From Aporrectodea caliginosa (Eukaryota > Annelida > Clitellata > Crassiclitellata > Lumbricidae), in the NCBI GenBank assembly GCA_020284085.1, contig JACEVL010000108.1, positions 413,501 to 477,500 on the forward strand: 64,000 nt of DNA, in the 5' to 3' direction. A model generated the notes under the pieces. The model made no database searches. It was not told the origin of the DNA and saw nothing but the letters and a program-made list of their open reading frames with translations. Within the stretch, counting starts at the first letter, position 1. Every line of letters begins with the position of its first letter. Both the position numbers and the translations under genes were made by a program. Below are positions 41,290-53,465 of the stretch, piece after piece.

Positions 41290-41990
41290 ATCTCCTAAGA
41301 CACCTTTAAAATGAAGGTACGAGACGCTATATAAATGTGAGACCTGAAGGCCAATTGCTTCATGGCTGCATCTCTCATCTTCTAGTAATGTCAAACAATA
41401 ACGGAGTGAATTTAGATTTAATCGTTAGATGTCAGAACAGATTCCTTTCGATAGCTGGTTGGTTAGTTAATTGCTGTTTAACGACAGTGTGTCAAACCGA
41501 TTCGCGTCGCCCTCCTCCTGTTACCGGGCTTGGGACTGGCACTATCTAAGTACGGGCAGTGGCAGAGTTTCCTTCCGCTAGCAAGGCGCGATTTGTATTT
41601 ATAATCGATTAACGAGACACCTTAAAAATGCTGTTGACCGACGCTATATACATAAAACCATTGATTGTGCGTTTCAATGATTTCTTGGATATTAACACCA
41701 TAGTACGCCACCCACTCAGGAACCCACCCGCCCTCATAAGCAGCAGCCATGACAAAAAGAAGCCATTAACTCTTCGAACCAATGCCTACGACTCGGCTCT
41801 TCTTGAAATAAAAACAATTAAAGGGATGTATTATTTTAGTTTGAAACGATAGATATCAGCACAGATTCCTTCAGAAATAAATGGCACGATATCCATTTTA
41901 AACCGTGAACTCGACACCTCAAAAATGCTGTTGATCGACGCTATATATATGCATTGACTACATCGCGAAAATCAGTGTGTAAGCGTTAAG
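41290..41990 (+). repeat. M and R modules
   Basis: M-like AGACACCTTTAAAATGA at 41296, R at 41455-41570, and two copies of GACACCT(T/C)AAAAATGCTGTTG with CGACGCTATATA (41613 and 41910). 41050-41290 shows no identifiable content. Confidence 0.55.
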
Positions 41991-42099
41991 TTGACGTCAA
42001 CGGTTAATTAGCCTTCAATTAATAATAACGAGGATGAACGAATGAAAACCATATTATATTCAGCAATTACGTTTAATTAATTGTTCGTGTGTCTGTGTA

Positions 42100-42177
42100 A
42101 AATCATCATCGTCATCGTCATCATACACAGACAAGCCATTCTGAGTAGAGCCCTTGAAAAGGCGCTATATAAATTCT

Positions 42178-42239
<62 letters not shown>

Positions 42240-42240
42240 C
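42100..42240 (+). repeat. SINE tail and (GATT)n microsatellite
   Basis: A CATC/CGTC run, then CTGAGTAGAGCCCTTGAAAA and GGCGCTATATAAATTCTATG followed by about 15 GATT units (42178-42239). Confidence 0.85.
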
Positions 42241-42850
42241 CAGTCGAAATGCACACAAGTAACCATGGAAACATGAGAACCGTCGCACAGGGAAACCCTC
42301 GACGGTATATCGTTGAATCTAAGCATCATAGCAAACATTGTTGCGGCGTCGGTTAGCTCGTCACCTAGCGTTCACCAATGATTCAGAGTGCGTAGAAGCG
42401 TCTATGCCTATGAAACGACATCCCTCTGCAGCCAATCACAAGACAAGATCGTTCAGTGCTAACAACCTCCTATAATATTATATCAGTGCGAAGTTGTGTT
42501 CGGATTGTTTCGGTGTGGTAGCAAATCGATACCCAACCGAATACCAACCTGGCTTCGCTCAAAAATTGCACAACATCAAAGCTTAAACTATTATTACTAT
42601 TATTATTTTTAACTTTCGCCCGAGAAATATTTATTTTTCAAAAAATGGTGACGTAAATTCGATTTAAACCATAGACCAGGTCCCAGTGGCTAGCAATTTT
42701 TTAAAATCTTCACTACAGTTTATTACATTACCCATTTTGGTTATTTGCAGCTAATCTCAAGGTTTTTAAGTCTAGTCATTCATCGGTTCCTATTTTATCA
42801 TTAATTTACATTTGCAAACGTTTCTGAACTATAAGTTATATAGTAGTAGT
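42241..42850. other. No identifiable content
   Basis: Unique-looking sequence with a short ATT run near 42592. No supported gene. Confidence 0.45.
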
Positions 42851-42854
42851 AGAT

Positions 42855-44905
42855 TGTAAGAAAAGTGTATCGGAGACTTCAACGCTCCAGAAAGCCACAA
42901 ATTGGGGTCAAACACTGTGCTCATTCGAAAACTTTAACAATTATCCCAATTAGCGATATATAATCTTGACTGACTTTACTACTACACCATACGAACGGTT
43001 ATAAATGATCAAGATAATAATTGTAACATATGCCCTTTAAGTGAAGGCACAAGATCAGTTCTGTTTTATGCCATACGAAGAGAGAGAACAAAGTTTAGAC
43101 TAATTACACACCTCTTTTAAGAGTGATATTCGCCATATAAGTAAAAGCAGAAACGTGGTTCTGTAGTGCTGCCTCTTGATCATCAACTAAGGGAAGACAC
43201 ACTGAGGAAAATAAACAACAAGAGAAGGAAAAGGCAAAGGCGAAGAGTCGATTTGAACATCATCACAAACTGTGTTAGTGTACATAAATTCGAAGAACAT
43301 TATATCACAGACTACTGCAGAATACTGCAACTATTAGAGCTCTTCTCTATAAAGATCATGAGCATTATTATGTAAATAACAAGCCCAACAATGTAAAAAA
43401 GAAGGGATGGGGAGATACACCCAACTCCGCTGAATCAGGGATGGCGAAGGTATGGCAAGCGGTCAAATTATTTGGGTACATATAATTTCTAGCGTCCCCA
43501 CTCCCGCTGTTTACATCCAACACGGATCTCAACTCATTTTCCAATGGAGAGCTTTTAGCCTCAGAACCCGTTTCAGGGATCTGGGGCACGGCATCACGGA
43601 GATGCAGAATCCACGGTCGGCGATCATATTATGCCTACTGGAAACCTGGCTCATGTCTAGCAACAGTTTTAAAATTCCTGGGAATTCAATTGTGCGACTT
43701 AATCGAACCACTGGAAAGAGAGGAAAGGATGAGTTCATGAAAACTGGAATCTCCTACACTTTGATTGGCAGTAGTGATGATGATCGGGAATCGATCACAA
43801 TCTGGATCGAGAGCTCAACTGAGTAGCTAGTTATTACTAAATTGTGCCATTATCCATGGGATCCCGAAGTACATTGTTTGGCTCTAGTGGATAGCTTTTA
43901 GCCTCAGTTCCATAGAAATAAATGTGTGTTACGCATCATAACATAAATTATAGTATTTAGTGCTTAGCGACATCTTCTGGTAAGAGGACGTTGTCAACAT
44001 TGCGTTACAAAAATGTGGACCATATATCGTCAGTTGAAAACGATTTCAAGGTGTCTAATTATATGCTAACGTTATTACTAGTAGTAAGTCATTTTAACGA
44101 TATCTTGGAAATATATGCCGAAGTACATTGTTTGGCTCCGATTCTACTGATGATCGCATCTGCCGCTGGAAATCCAATGGCGCAGAAGTGCATTTGGACA
44201 GTCGTGAACGACTAAAAACTCAACAGCTATAGCACCTAAGCCATCGTTAAACTGCCTTACATGCTAATAATAACGTTAGCATATACTTAGACACCTTTAA
44301 ATTTGTTTTAACTGACGCTATATTGACCAATTTTGTAACGCAATGTTGACAACGTCCTCTTGCCAGAAGATGTCGCTAAGCACTAAATACTACAATTTGT
44401 GTTATGATTCGTAACACACCTTTAAATCGTTTATTTCAGGCTCTATATAAAACAATGTCACTTCATGCAATCGATGAAGGTTGCTTTGTAGTAAAATTTA
44501 GTTGCTGTGAGAGTTCGAAGTCGACCACAGATTTTAAAAAGAAACAAGATGCTTCACTGATGACTAAACTGCTCGTGTTTCATTCTGGTAAAGCCGCAAG
44601 AGCTTCTGGTCTATCCACGAAATGTCTGTATGGTAATCATACAATTCAATACAACTGTATTTTGATATTGCCCTTCTTCCATAGCTCAGAAATGCACACA
44701 TGACCATACGACAGAACATCGATGGCGCTGTAACAATGTAAACGTAGGACTTGCTGGAGTGCGCAATGGTACACAAACGCCTGTGTCACCTTAAACACTT
44801 GTGCCTTCTTCAGCAGCGTCACTGTAAAGTTCTGTATTTTGCCATACGAGCGGTTTAATTACACACCTCTTTAAAGTTTATGTTTGCCCTATAAGTAAAG
44901 CAGAC
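42855..44905 (+). repeat. Second direct duplication, copy 2
   Basis: Partner of 35960-38180, offset about 6.8 kb. It retains the longer endonuclease fragment (43452-43826) and the segment 43700-44150, and lacks the SINE and S unit found in copy 1. Confidence 0.88.
43452..43826 (+). pseudogene. LINE endonuclease (APE-type) fragment
   Basis: A 124-codon frame. Residues about 50-95 read NPRSAIILCLLETWL, then SFKIPGNSIVRLNRTTGKRG. The AP-endonuclease of CR1/L2/RTE-type LINEs has '...icltETWL....f.i.Gy...R.DR...rGGG' at this place; E and T-W-L are present, while R-D-R has become R-L-N-R. The frame ends soon after, with no catalytic His/Asp at the far end and no reverse transcriptase attached. It lies inside a duplicated block, and a shorter relative is at 36880-37045. 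It is a dead LINE piece, not a host gene. The frame's first 40 residues are not recognisable. Confidence 0.65.
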
Positions 44906-45583
44906 AAGCGGTTTTGTAGAGCGCGGTTGTCGGGTGTGCTGAAGTCTATAATAAAAAAGGATTTCACTTTTACACTTATATGTTAAAACTGATGCTTAGT
45001 GCTTGTTTAATAGCATCAGATGTCATAATAATAATATAAATATGAGATGATGTTTCTAATGGTCTTTGATCTAGGATAATGCTTGTTTGTAGACTTTTGG
45101 TGGATGTGCTATAATAAATACATGCTGTGGATATGTTAGAGTCCTGTTCTAAATATTTGCATATATTGTGATAATATTGTGTGATTGAAATTATTAAATA
45201 CTTCCGTAAAATGTACTAACAAATTATAAATTTCATGTCTTACTTACATGTGTGACAAATATCTTTCAAGCTGTATTAATAAAATTAAATGTAATAGATT
45301 GAAAATCTCGGGTGAGATTTCGGTTATCTTTTATTATCAACGCAGTAGCATAATAAATTATAAAGAATTGTCATATTCACTGTTTGAATATATTTCTTTA
45401 ATAATGCTTAATTTGTACTGATTGATAACTTCTTGAAAATTCAAAAGTGGAATAAGAGCTTCATATTAAAATTTTGTGTCTTATAAATTTGTAAAATATA
45501 TAATTGTTATTGAAATAAATAGATTAAGAATTAAATGTACATTATGAATGGTGATCAAGAATTAATTTTAAGAAACATTTCTT
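44906..45583. other. AT-rich stretch without identifiable content
   Basis: Strongly AT-rich with several AATAAA-like hexamers (for example 45287 and 45514), so a 3' UTR is possible, but no coding end adjoins it. Confidence 0.4.
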
Positions 45584-45585
45584 GT

Positions 45586-46670
45586 ATTCATTCATTCATT
45601 CATTCATTCATTCAGAGCATTTATATTATATAGCGCCCCTTCAAGAAACTACTCAGGAGCGCTCCCGGCCCAGCCACGACTAAAGAAAAAGACTTGAGTG
45701 ACTTGTAGAACCCTGTCAGATGGCTTACAAGTAAAAAACGGAGCTTAAGTGGTAGGTCATTCCAGATGGAAGGGCCAACAATCGAGAAAGCACGGCGCTG
45801 CCTAATAGCCAAGCGAGTCCGTGGAACAAGGAACTCACCCCTCGTCGTAGAACGAAGTGCCTGACGCGCTGGAACATCAGACACTGGGCGGCAAAGATCA
45901 CGCAAGTAAGATGGAGCGCAGCCAAGAACACAACGAGAAACAAGAGCAGCAATGCGATATGAGATCCGCTGAGACACAGGCAGCCAATGCAACACATCAC
46001 GCATGTATGCAGAGACAGGAGAGTACTTAGGAAGCCGTCCAATAAGCCGAGCAGCCGAGCGTAGAACTCGATCTAGTCGCCCCAAAACACAAAGGGGAAG
46101 GCCAGCAAGTAGTGAGGAACAGTGGTCAATTCGACTAGTAACAAAGGCATGAAACAAGGACCACAACTGCATCATGAGAGAGAGAGCGAGAGACCACTCG
46201 AAGCTGACGAAGCTGATAATAACAACTCCGTGCAATTGAGTTCACATGTTGAGACAAAGTAAGCTCGGAGTCAAGAGAAAGTCCCAGATCACGAACTGTG
46301 AGGGAAAAGGTTATGTGAGGAAAGAGCAGGGTAAGTTGAGGAAAGTCGATACCCTGCAGTTGTCTACGGCTACCCAGCCAAATGAGCTGAGTTTTAGAGG
46401 GATTTAAGAGTAGCCGATTGGAGGCCATCCAAGAAGAGAGGACATCCATAGTCAGACACATCTGATTCACAGTAGCCACCGCATCAGCTGAATGGGTGTG
46501 GATGTAGGCTTGCACATCATCGGCAAATAGTTGGTGTAGAAGCCCCCTGAGACGTCAACAAGGAGCAGACATCAGCAGTATAAAGAAGGTAAAGCAGCGG
46601 GCCCAGGACAGAACCCTGGGGCACACCCAAAGGGGCAGGGACCCAAAGAGACCTGGACGAACCAATTATA
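45586..46670 (-). pseudogene. LINE (L2/CR1-like), 5'-truncated, reverse transcriptase 3' half and tail
   Basis: Three minus-strand frames, read in order: GVPQGSVLGPLLYLLYTAD (RT fingers-palm block) near 46600; FADDV (catalytic Asp pair) at 46513-46527 followed by WMASNRLLLNPSKTQLIWLG and VRDLGLSLDSELT (46135-46515); then SRIDHCSSLLAGLP, APSYLRDLC and VGPSIWNDLPLKLR (45621-46235), the C-terminal block of L2/CR1 proteins. Two frameshifts separate them, one just before FADDV. The 3' end is GGAGCGCTCCTGAGTAGTTT, TCTTGAAGGGGCGCTATATA and a (GAAT)n tail at 45586-45615. Endonuclease and the upstream RT are absent. It is dead, but its 3' end is shared by SINE tails in the window. Confidence 0.92.
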
Positions 46671-47050
46671 TAATACATTATAATGCAACTGTTTTTGATA
46701 TTGCTCACAAGTGCACATGTGACCATACAATATAATACACGCAAAGATTTATAGCGCGCTTTAATAAAAACAAGTCTTGCACAAGTGCGCGTCTCACTAC
46801 ATTCCTTGACATAAAGCAATTAGAATATATGTGTTTTTAATTCATATTTAGATTGAGTAAGTCTTTAGAACATCGATGGCGCTGAGCATTTGCGAATAAA
46901 GAACTTGATGGATGACGCCATGGAAACAAATCTTCTGGTGCCCTCCCTTCATCAGCAACTCCACTTGAAACTTCTATATTACGCCAATGGAATACACACC
47001 CGTTTTAAAGGTAATATGTGCCCATAAGTAAAAGCAGACAAGCAGTTCTG
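46671..47050. repeat. Duplicated fragments and T module
   Basis: TTTTGATATTGCTCACAAGTGC and GAACATCGATGGCGCTGAG match the end of the 36-38 kb duplication (37905-37985). T module at 46975-47045. Confidence 0.5.
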
Positions 47051-47059
47051 TACTGTATT

Positions 47060-47300
47060 CCTACGACCCTTGTCTCAGATGAATTGACATTTCTAGAGCA
47101 GAAAAATTTAGGCAGCAGAGGACCGGCCAAAACCTGCGCCACCCCTGTGTCACAGGACAGGCCCGAATTCCCCAAATGCCCGTGCCGGAGGAGAGGCCCA
47201 AATGTCGGAAGGCAGACCAAGGTCCGCCACTGCCGGTGTAGGAGGAAAGGTCTACATCCGCCACTGCCGGTCCGAGCCACTAATGCCGGGTCACAGGTCA
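47060..47300 (+). repeat. GC-rich degenerate tandem repeat
   Basis: TGTCTCAGATGAATTGACAT, then variants of GCCACTGCCGGTGTAGGAGG and GCCCGTGCCGGAGGAGAGG. The 119-codon frame on the plus strand owes its length to this. Related start at 38957 and 39340. Confidence 0.45.
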
Positions 47301-47499
47301 CATCCAGTCCAAAGCATCACATAATTATTGGAAGACGGGTTCGTGGAGAGGGAGGAAGTTTAATCATCGATTTGTAACTGTAACTGTATTTGTAAAAACG
47401 ATAATTTTTCATATAGTCCCGTAATCAGAAGAATACTTATTTGACACATTAATTGTATTTCAACATTTTAAATTATTTACTATGTTTTCCTCAATTACT

Positions 47500-47900
47500 T
47501 GAAATAGTCATAATAACGACCAGTTGATAGCGTTACATGGTGCCTGACAGTGTCAGTGGTCAGCGACAAGTAACAGAGTATTTACATAACATATTAAATG
47601 TATATGAATGACTATTTTATCACAGTACAAATAATATATGAAGAAAAACAATTATTCTGTTCTAGATGTTTGCCCGTCCTAAGACGGCTGATAAAATTTT
47701 AATAATCAAACCTCGGGCTAACCCAACAACAACTACACAGACATTATCATCTTCCCCATGTTTATAATTTAATCAGTTTCCCTATATTATGAATAATCCA
47801 GCCCCATGACACTACTACCAATTTCCGTAGGTTGCTCTCATTAAACACCCTTAATTCAGCTGGATAAATATTTGTAATATAATTTTTTGTCTGTTATAAA
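47500..47900 (+). repeat. SINE family F head, then unidentified sequence
   Basis: TACATGGTGCCTGACAGTGTC and GGTCAGCGACAAG at 47530-47575. The remainder to 47900 has a TAAGACGGCTGATAAAATTT similar to 218-236 and no gene. Confidence 0.4.
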
Positions 47901-47909
47901 AATAGAAAA

Positions 47910-47989
47910 AGCTGTAATATGCCAAAAAATAATCTTTGTCGGCGGAAACGGCCTATGTTGTCATAAGCTGCCGTTAAACTGCGGATCCA
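47910..47989 (+). repeat. S unit
   Basis: AGCTGTAATATGCC to GCGGATCCA. One core change (GGCGGAAACGG) is shared with 28836, suggesting a subtype. A target duplication is not clear (AGAAA only). Followed by two R modules in minus orientation (48000-48115 and 48130-48250). Confidence 0.78.
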
Positions 47990-48246
47990 ATCCATTTAAG
48001 AAAGTTCTTAACTCTGCACTAGGGCCAGACAGTGCCAGTCTCAAGCCTGGATAAAGGAGAAGGACGACGCTAATGGTCTTAATTATCACACAATGTCGTT
48101 AAACTTGAACTACTAACTAACTGAGTTGTATTAAAACTCCACCACTGCTCGTACGCTGACAGAGCCAGTCCCAAGCTTGGAAAAGGAGGACGGCGGTGGC
48201 ACTAATCACCTTTGTTATGTCACAGTATCGTTAAATATCAACTAAC

Positions 48247-48686
48247 CAGGACTGCGGAAGTTAACGATTAATTTACCGATTAATCGTTAATTAATTCTAA
48301 CGATTACATTTATTTTCAATGATTAATCGAAAACCGCTTGACCGCTTGTTATAATTATCAACAAAAGACGTTGCTCACTAGAACCTAGCAGTGCTAACAT
48401 GCTGGTTTATTTACGCAAATGGCTGGAGGAAGAAGACATTCGAACTGAAAAATATAAACAAGACTACTAATATGAACAGACAACTAGGCTACTAAGTAAG
48501 TAGTAACTACTAACTAGCAATTAATAATTGAATACTTTTAATGTTATTAAAAGATAAATGATGAATAATGTTAATTTTGTATTTGTCATTACTTATTGAA
48601 AATGCATTTATTCAGAAGTTAACTATTAATTAATCGTTAATGCTTAAATAGTTAACTGTTAAAAAAACAAATCGTTAACAGCCTTA
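48247..48686. mobile_element. hAT-like MITE inserted in an R module
   Basis: CAACTAAC lies on both sides (48239-48246 and 48687-48694). Inner ends share TTAACGATT inverted (GAAGTTAACGATT at left, AAATCGTTAACAG at right), though the outermost bases match poorly. The interior is rich in TTAATCGTTAA. It is non-coding, 440 bp. The duplicated octamer is also the normal end of R modules (CAGCAACTAACC), which weakens the evidence a little. Confidence 0.65.
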
Positions 48687-48696
48687 CAACTAACCT

Positions 48697-48980
48697 AACC
48701 TGAACTGAATTAATCCAGCTATCTGTCGACGTCAGCGGCCTCTATTGTAGGCTAATAACAGATCGTTAAACTCAGGACAATACATCTATTTAGACACCTT
48801 TAAAACGTAGTTATCCAATGCTATATAAGGATAAGACGCCGTAGCCATTTGGTTTTAGTAAAATATCACATGCCCTCAAAATTTGAACGTTGTGTCAGCT
48901 GTAATATGAAGAAAGACAATTTCTGTCGATGTCAGAGACTTTTATTGTTAAAACCTGTCATTAAACTCCCAAACCATCCA
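48697..48980 (+). repeat. S-like and M modules
   Basis: CTGTCGACGTCAGCGGCCTC at 48722, M with TTAGACACCTTTAAAACG at 48789, and an old S copy (AGCTGTAATATGAAG...GTCATTAAACTCC) at 48897-48976. Confidence 0.55.
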
Positions 48981-50620
48981 TCCATCCGATTGGTTATTTT
49001 CTTCTTCGATTTCTCTGCTTCCTAGGCAGGGTCAAATATCCGACGTCGCCATTCCTCTCTCGCTGTTGGGCCTCTCCTTTGAGCTTTCCATATCCATCTA
49101 TCATCATCCAATCCAGAATCAACTGTCTTGGTCTTCCTCTTATCCCCCTCCCTCCATGTATCCTTCAAAAGATTGTTCTTAGTAGACAGTCTCCTCTCAG
49201 CGTGTGTCCGATCCATTTCCTTTGTCTCGCTCTGTTATTGTTTATATCAGGGTTCTTTTTTCCCTCAATCCCACCCATCACTTCTTCATAATTTTGTTTA
49301 ATGTCCGCCCCAGCTGATTTCTCCATTCTTCCCCATGTCCAGATTTCGAAAGTTTCTAGTCTTTTTATATCCTCTTTTGTCATGGTCCATGTCTCTGATC
49401 CGTACAGCACCACATTCCATATCAGTGTCTTTTTCATTCGTTTCTTCAGATCCCTGTTTAGTTTTCCTCTCAGTAGTTCTCTCCTCTTTGAGGAACTATT
49501 GAAGAAAAAACATTTAGACACCTTTAAATATTATTCCATCATCGCTAGTTATAGTTGACGTTTTCTTTCAATTGCAAGTTCGGCGTCGAGCATGAATTGG
49601 TCAACTAAAGTGAAACGCTACTAAATACTAATTGAAAACTGTTACACGACGGTTTAAAATAATACCACGTGAGTTCTTAAGGACTGCATAATTTGAGTCG
49701 CTACATTTAGATTATGTTGTCCAACGATATAATAATATGTTGACTGGACTGTAAACACAAATGAGCATCGTGTTTAAGTATGTACAGACATTGGCAACGT
49801 GGGAGAAATCAGGTTAGAGGAATCGGAATACTATAATTGGGGGATGTGGCGCCATCTGAAAGTAACTGATCGCTCTAAATATTATACACAGATGACATTG
49901 TATACGCGAATATTCATAAATATGCAACGTTCTGTTCATGTTCCGCCGTAGCTCTATCTATATAATTATGTTGATTAGATAAATAGGCATAATTGTATAT
50001 ACATACATATACATATGTATAATGTATATACATATATAACTAAAATTCTCGTTATTTCAGGTTGGGTGTCTAGGCCAAACGAATAACGTTTACACCATGT
50101 GCGTATTTAGGGGGTTTATGAGTTCAACCCCAAATAAATTGCCAAAAAATATTTGTATGCTTTTGTACGCAAAATACAAAAAAACTTTTGCGACCCTATC
50201 CAATGGAACACCTTGAAATTGTTTCCTGACTTTTACTGGTTTACACATTAAGCCTCAATTTCTGTTAGAAATGTTTGTATTAGGTGCTAATGTTTCTAGC
50301 ATGCCTAAGCATGGACTACGGTAGCCAATGGCGCTCTCCTTTTAGACACCTCTTAAACGTTGTCATCCAACGCTAAATAAGTATGAGACTGACGAAAGTT
50401 AATTAATAATGTTTGATATACTACTACTACTATTCCTTTATTTCACAAACTATAATTGGTTTTAACTCCGCCACTATCCCACATATTGTAGTGCCAATCC
50501 CAAGTCTGAATAAAGGAGGAGGGCGACGCTTATCGTTTTGTTATGACGCAGCGTCGTGAAACAGCAACTAACCAACCCATTGGTTATTATATGCAACACA
50601 TTAAGTCGCCGAGAAACACT
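48965..50620 (-). repeat. Right arm of long inverted duplication
   Basis: It corresponds to 13420-15965 read on the other strand and lacks the internal 500-bp repetition. Its limits are CAAACCATCCATCCATCCGAT at the left and AAGTCGCCGAGAAACACTAA at the right. Confidence 0.85.
48985..49525 (-). pseudogene. LINE reverse transcriptase C-terminal remnant, partner copy
   Basis: The minus frame 49165-49521 has KRRELLRGKLNRDLKKRMKK, VLYGSETWTMTKEDIKRLET, and further on NRARQRKWIGHTLRGDCLLR, which is broken in the other copy, so this one is slightly better preserved. A second frame (49022-49216) continues with REEWRRRIFDPA at its end, the usual final residues of such LINE proteins. One frameshift separates the two. 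The catalytic RT core is absent. Confidence 0.87.
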
Positions 50621-50688
50621 AAGTCGCTGTTTGTCTGTCTGACTCTCCGTCTGTCTATAAATATCTAAGGAGACAAATGTGATCAAAG

Positions 50689-50956
<268 letters not shown>

Positions 50957-51600
50957 ACGCAGACAACCTTCTGCGTATCCAGTGTCAATGGGTCACTGTC
51001 TACACTCTCCCTAAGGCGTTGGCGCTTAAGCAGATAGCCGTCTATTTGCATCTAGTTTCCAGTGTTTAACGACGTCTTATTGTTGCCATGACAACCATGC
51101 CGTTGACCTACAGTATGTTAATGTGGCTGCTTCTTTTTGAGACCACCATACTGGATTTAATTAGTTGGACTGTCTGGGAACTTCTCTGGAGTACAGTACA
51201 ATACAATGTTTCAATGAGGTTCTTAATAATTGTCAGTTTGAAGTCCAAGACCGTCAGCGACTCCTCTATAATAGAAGAAATAATTTTATTCAAGAAAAAG
51301 GTGGTTAAAGAAAATGGTCCGGGTCCCATTTCTTTCTCCTTACTATAGTGTATTTCAGTACATTACGGTCACATTTGCTTATTTTCAACATATCACAAGA
51401 TTTTTGTAGGACATTTTCCTCCAATTATGTTCGAAATACGTGTCTGGTTTATATAGTCTAAGCATTTTGGAAGAAAAAGGTATGGTAGACTTCAACGCTC
51501 CGGACAACCACGAGATGGCGTCAAACACTATAAACGTTACTAACCGGCGCTATATAATCTCGTCTGACTTCATTATTAGGCCTATGCCATATAAAAAACG
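50957..51600 (+). repeat. Family C repeat copy
   Basis: It continues the microsatellite with TGGGTCACTGTCTACAC, AGTGTTTAACGACGTCTTAT, GTCACATTTGCTTATTTTCA and CACGAGATGGCGTCAAACAC. CAGTTTGAAGTCCAAGACC at 51234 is the unoccupied form of the S-unit site at 60606. Confidence 0.75.
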
Positions 51601-51689
51601 GTAAGAAATTGTTAAAAGATTATGTTTATGGTAATCCTCCAGTTTTTGTGCTTTAATTACTTGTTATTGGTCTATTAACTCTATTTGAC

Positions 51690-51960
51690 ATAGTCAATTT
51701 AAAATGGAAGCTGGATTGATGAAAATTATTGTTTACCTAAACTGAAGCTGGAGTGATAAAAATAGTCGTTAACTACTTGGCGATTAAACGTCAGTAAATG
51801 TCGCTGACGGCAATTTGCGATTGGTTCGTTAGTTGCTGTTTAACTACATTGTATAATTGCAAAGATAATTAATAAGCGTCGCCCTCCTTTCTAGTCCAGA
51901 GTAGTGTTGTGATTACAATAATTGTCGACATTAATGACATTTTTCCTTAAAAAAATGACA
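51690..51960 (+). repeat. Minisatellite relic and R module
   Basis: Two units of the 9932-10240 minisatellite (ATGGAAGCTGGATTGATGAA) at 51702-51770, then R at 51825-51910. 51600-51690 and 51910-51965 hold nothing identifiable. Confidence 0.6.
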
Positions 51961-51970
51961 TTAATGGGGG

Positions 51971-52155
51971 GGGCGATAGCGCATTGGATAACATCTGGCA
52001 CAGAGACCGAGAGGTACCGAGTTCAAGCCCCGTTGGGCGGATATGCTTTGTAGGCTGCTATTGGCGCCGTGTGTTGCAGGCTGTCTGTTCTGTTAGTAGT
52101 TAAGATTTAAATTGCATAACATGTAAATGTACAGCGCAGTGCGTTTGTCAGGCGC

Positions 52156-52234
<79 letters not shown>
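51971..52234 (+). repeat. tRNA-derived SINE with (ATT)n tail
   Basis: GCGATAGCGCATTGGATAAC (box A), GAGTTCAAGCCCCG (box B), GGCGGATATGCTTTGTAGGC and a tail of about 28 ATT units (52148-52234). AATGGGG-type sequence precedes it. Confidence 0.92.
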
Positions 52235-52241
52235 GTTCCAA

Positions 52242-52680
52242 GGTTTAACGTCGTCTTATGACATCAAAGGCCGTTCACGACAATAATATTCACAATGAAT
52301 AGCATTCATTGACAAGAAGCATAAAAATTAATGAAAATGCGAAAATCACTTATAAATAGAATCATTCAGATGTGATTTAAAGGTGTCCAAGTAGATCGTA
52401 AGATTTAGCAATATCAACCAGCATGTAGCGACGTCCCTTGCCATCGAAGGTCCTGGACATCAACAGAAATATTTACGTTCAAATCTTGCTGCATTAAAGA
52501 CACAGTATTTACTCTGACGATTGAACTGAATGTTGATCACTCGGACCATTTGTTAGGTTAGTTGTTTTTTGACGACGCTGTTATAAAACAATAATTAGCG
52601 TCGCCCTCCTCCCTTATCCAGACTTGTGCTGGTACTACTGGACTCACTGGAGTTATATGTGGTCCGTGTGGAGTTTAGTT
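52242..52680 (+). repeat. S'-M-P-R composite repeat copy, most complete
   Basis: GTTTAACGTCGTCTTATGAC (S'), GATTTAAAGGTGTCCAAGTA (M), AACCAGCATGTAGCGACGTC, CGATTGAACTGAATGTTGAT (P), then R with GACGACGCTGTTATAAAAC and AGCGTCGCCCTCCTCC. This copy shows the module order best. Confidence 0.78.
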
Positions 52681-52689
52681 TTACAGCAT

Positions 52690-53075
52690 CCAGTTTAAGG
52701 TCTTGATGCGCGATTGTCTAGCAGGCTCTGCTCAATCTGTATCTCTATGAGATTTGTGTCTCAGTACATGTATCTGCCACACCTGGTCGCATATTTTCAG
52801 CTCTCCCATGCACGGTTTGATGACTTGATTTTTCCACCGATGAGGACTTCCACGGCCAGCAAAACAGTTTTGCTGTGGTCGGCCCATCGTCCTGGAATAA
52901 ATTGTCTAAAATCAAGAGACATGAACTTCTCAGCATCCTTTTCCCTCTTACTAGCAAGGGCTTGAAGGTCTTTTTGTTCGATCGTGCATGGTTTCATCGT
53001 GTTTATACGATAACGCCTCTGATGAGTCTCACTGCTAGTGGCGCTATATAAATCTGAAATAACAAATGCAATTAC
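52690..53075 (+). pseudogene. LINE 3' end: reverse transcriptase C-terminal remnant and tail
   Basis: Plus-strand frames contain a degraded 'PxYL...c.S' stretch (LVAYFQLSHARFDDLIFPPM), then TVLLWSAHRPGINCLKSRDMN, the same block as the minus-strand copy at 11130-11510, where it reads VVGPYRPGINCLKSSQMN. It ends GTTTATACGATAACGCCTCT, TAGTGGCGCTATATAAATCT and a short tail. Several frameshifts; dead. It belongs to the same L2/CR1-like group by layout. Confidence 0.75.
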
Positions 53076-53079
53076 AATA

Positions 53080-53460
53080 GTGGATTAGTAATTCGTTGGA
53101 ATAATTGTGTAATCGTCCCGTTTCAATTTATACGTCCGATATTAAACGCGATGTTTTAAATCTCTAAAAATGTTGTCCCTTCGCGAACATAACTATTCAT
53201 CGATTTTCCTCCATAAATATAATTTACCGATTTCATTTTTTATGTAAACAAGACGCGATATTTTCCTGTCCTCCAATTAGTCGCCTAAAAGCTAATTACA
53301 CGACGTTAAATAACGAGTTTTCATTCCTCTGTCCATGCTCCAAAGCAAAGCGCACGACACCAGCTTATTCACTAGTGTTCCTTAAAGACTGGTTTTAATA
53401 TGTGTATATTTAAATAATGACTATAGTTCCCTTATTGCAAAGTAGTGCTGCAGTATAATT
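53080..53460. other. No identifiable content
   Basis: AT-rich sequence without supported frames or modules. Confidence 0.4.
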
Positions 53461-53465
53461 GTGCA

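Noticed and set aside
43452..43826. Host gene exon
   Set aside because: The ETWL and following block match LINE endonucleases, and a second damaged copy is at 36.9 kb.
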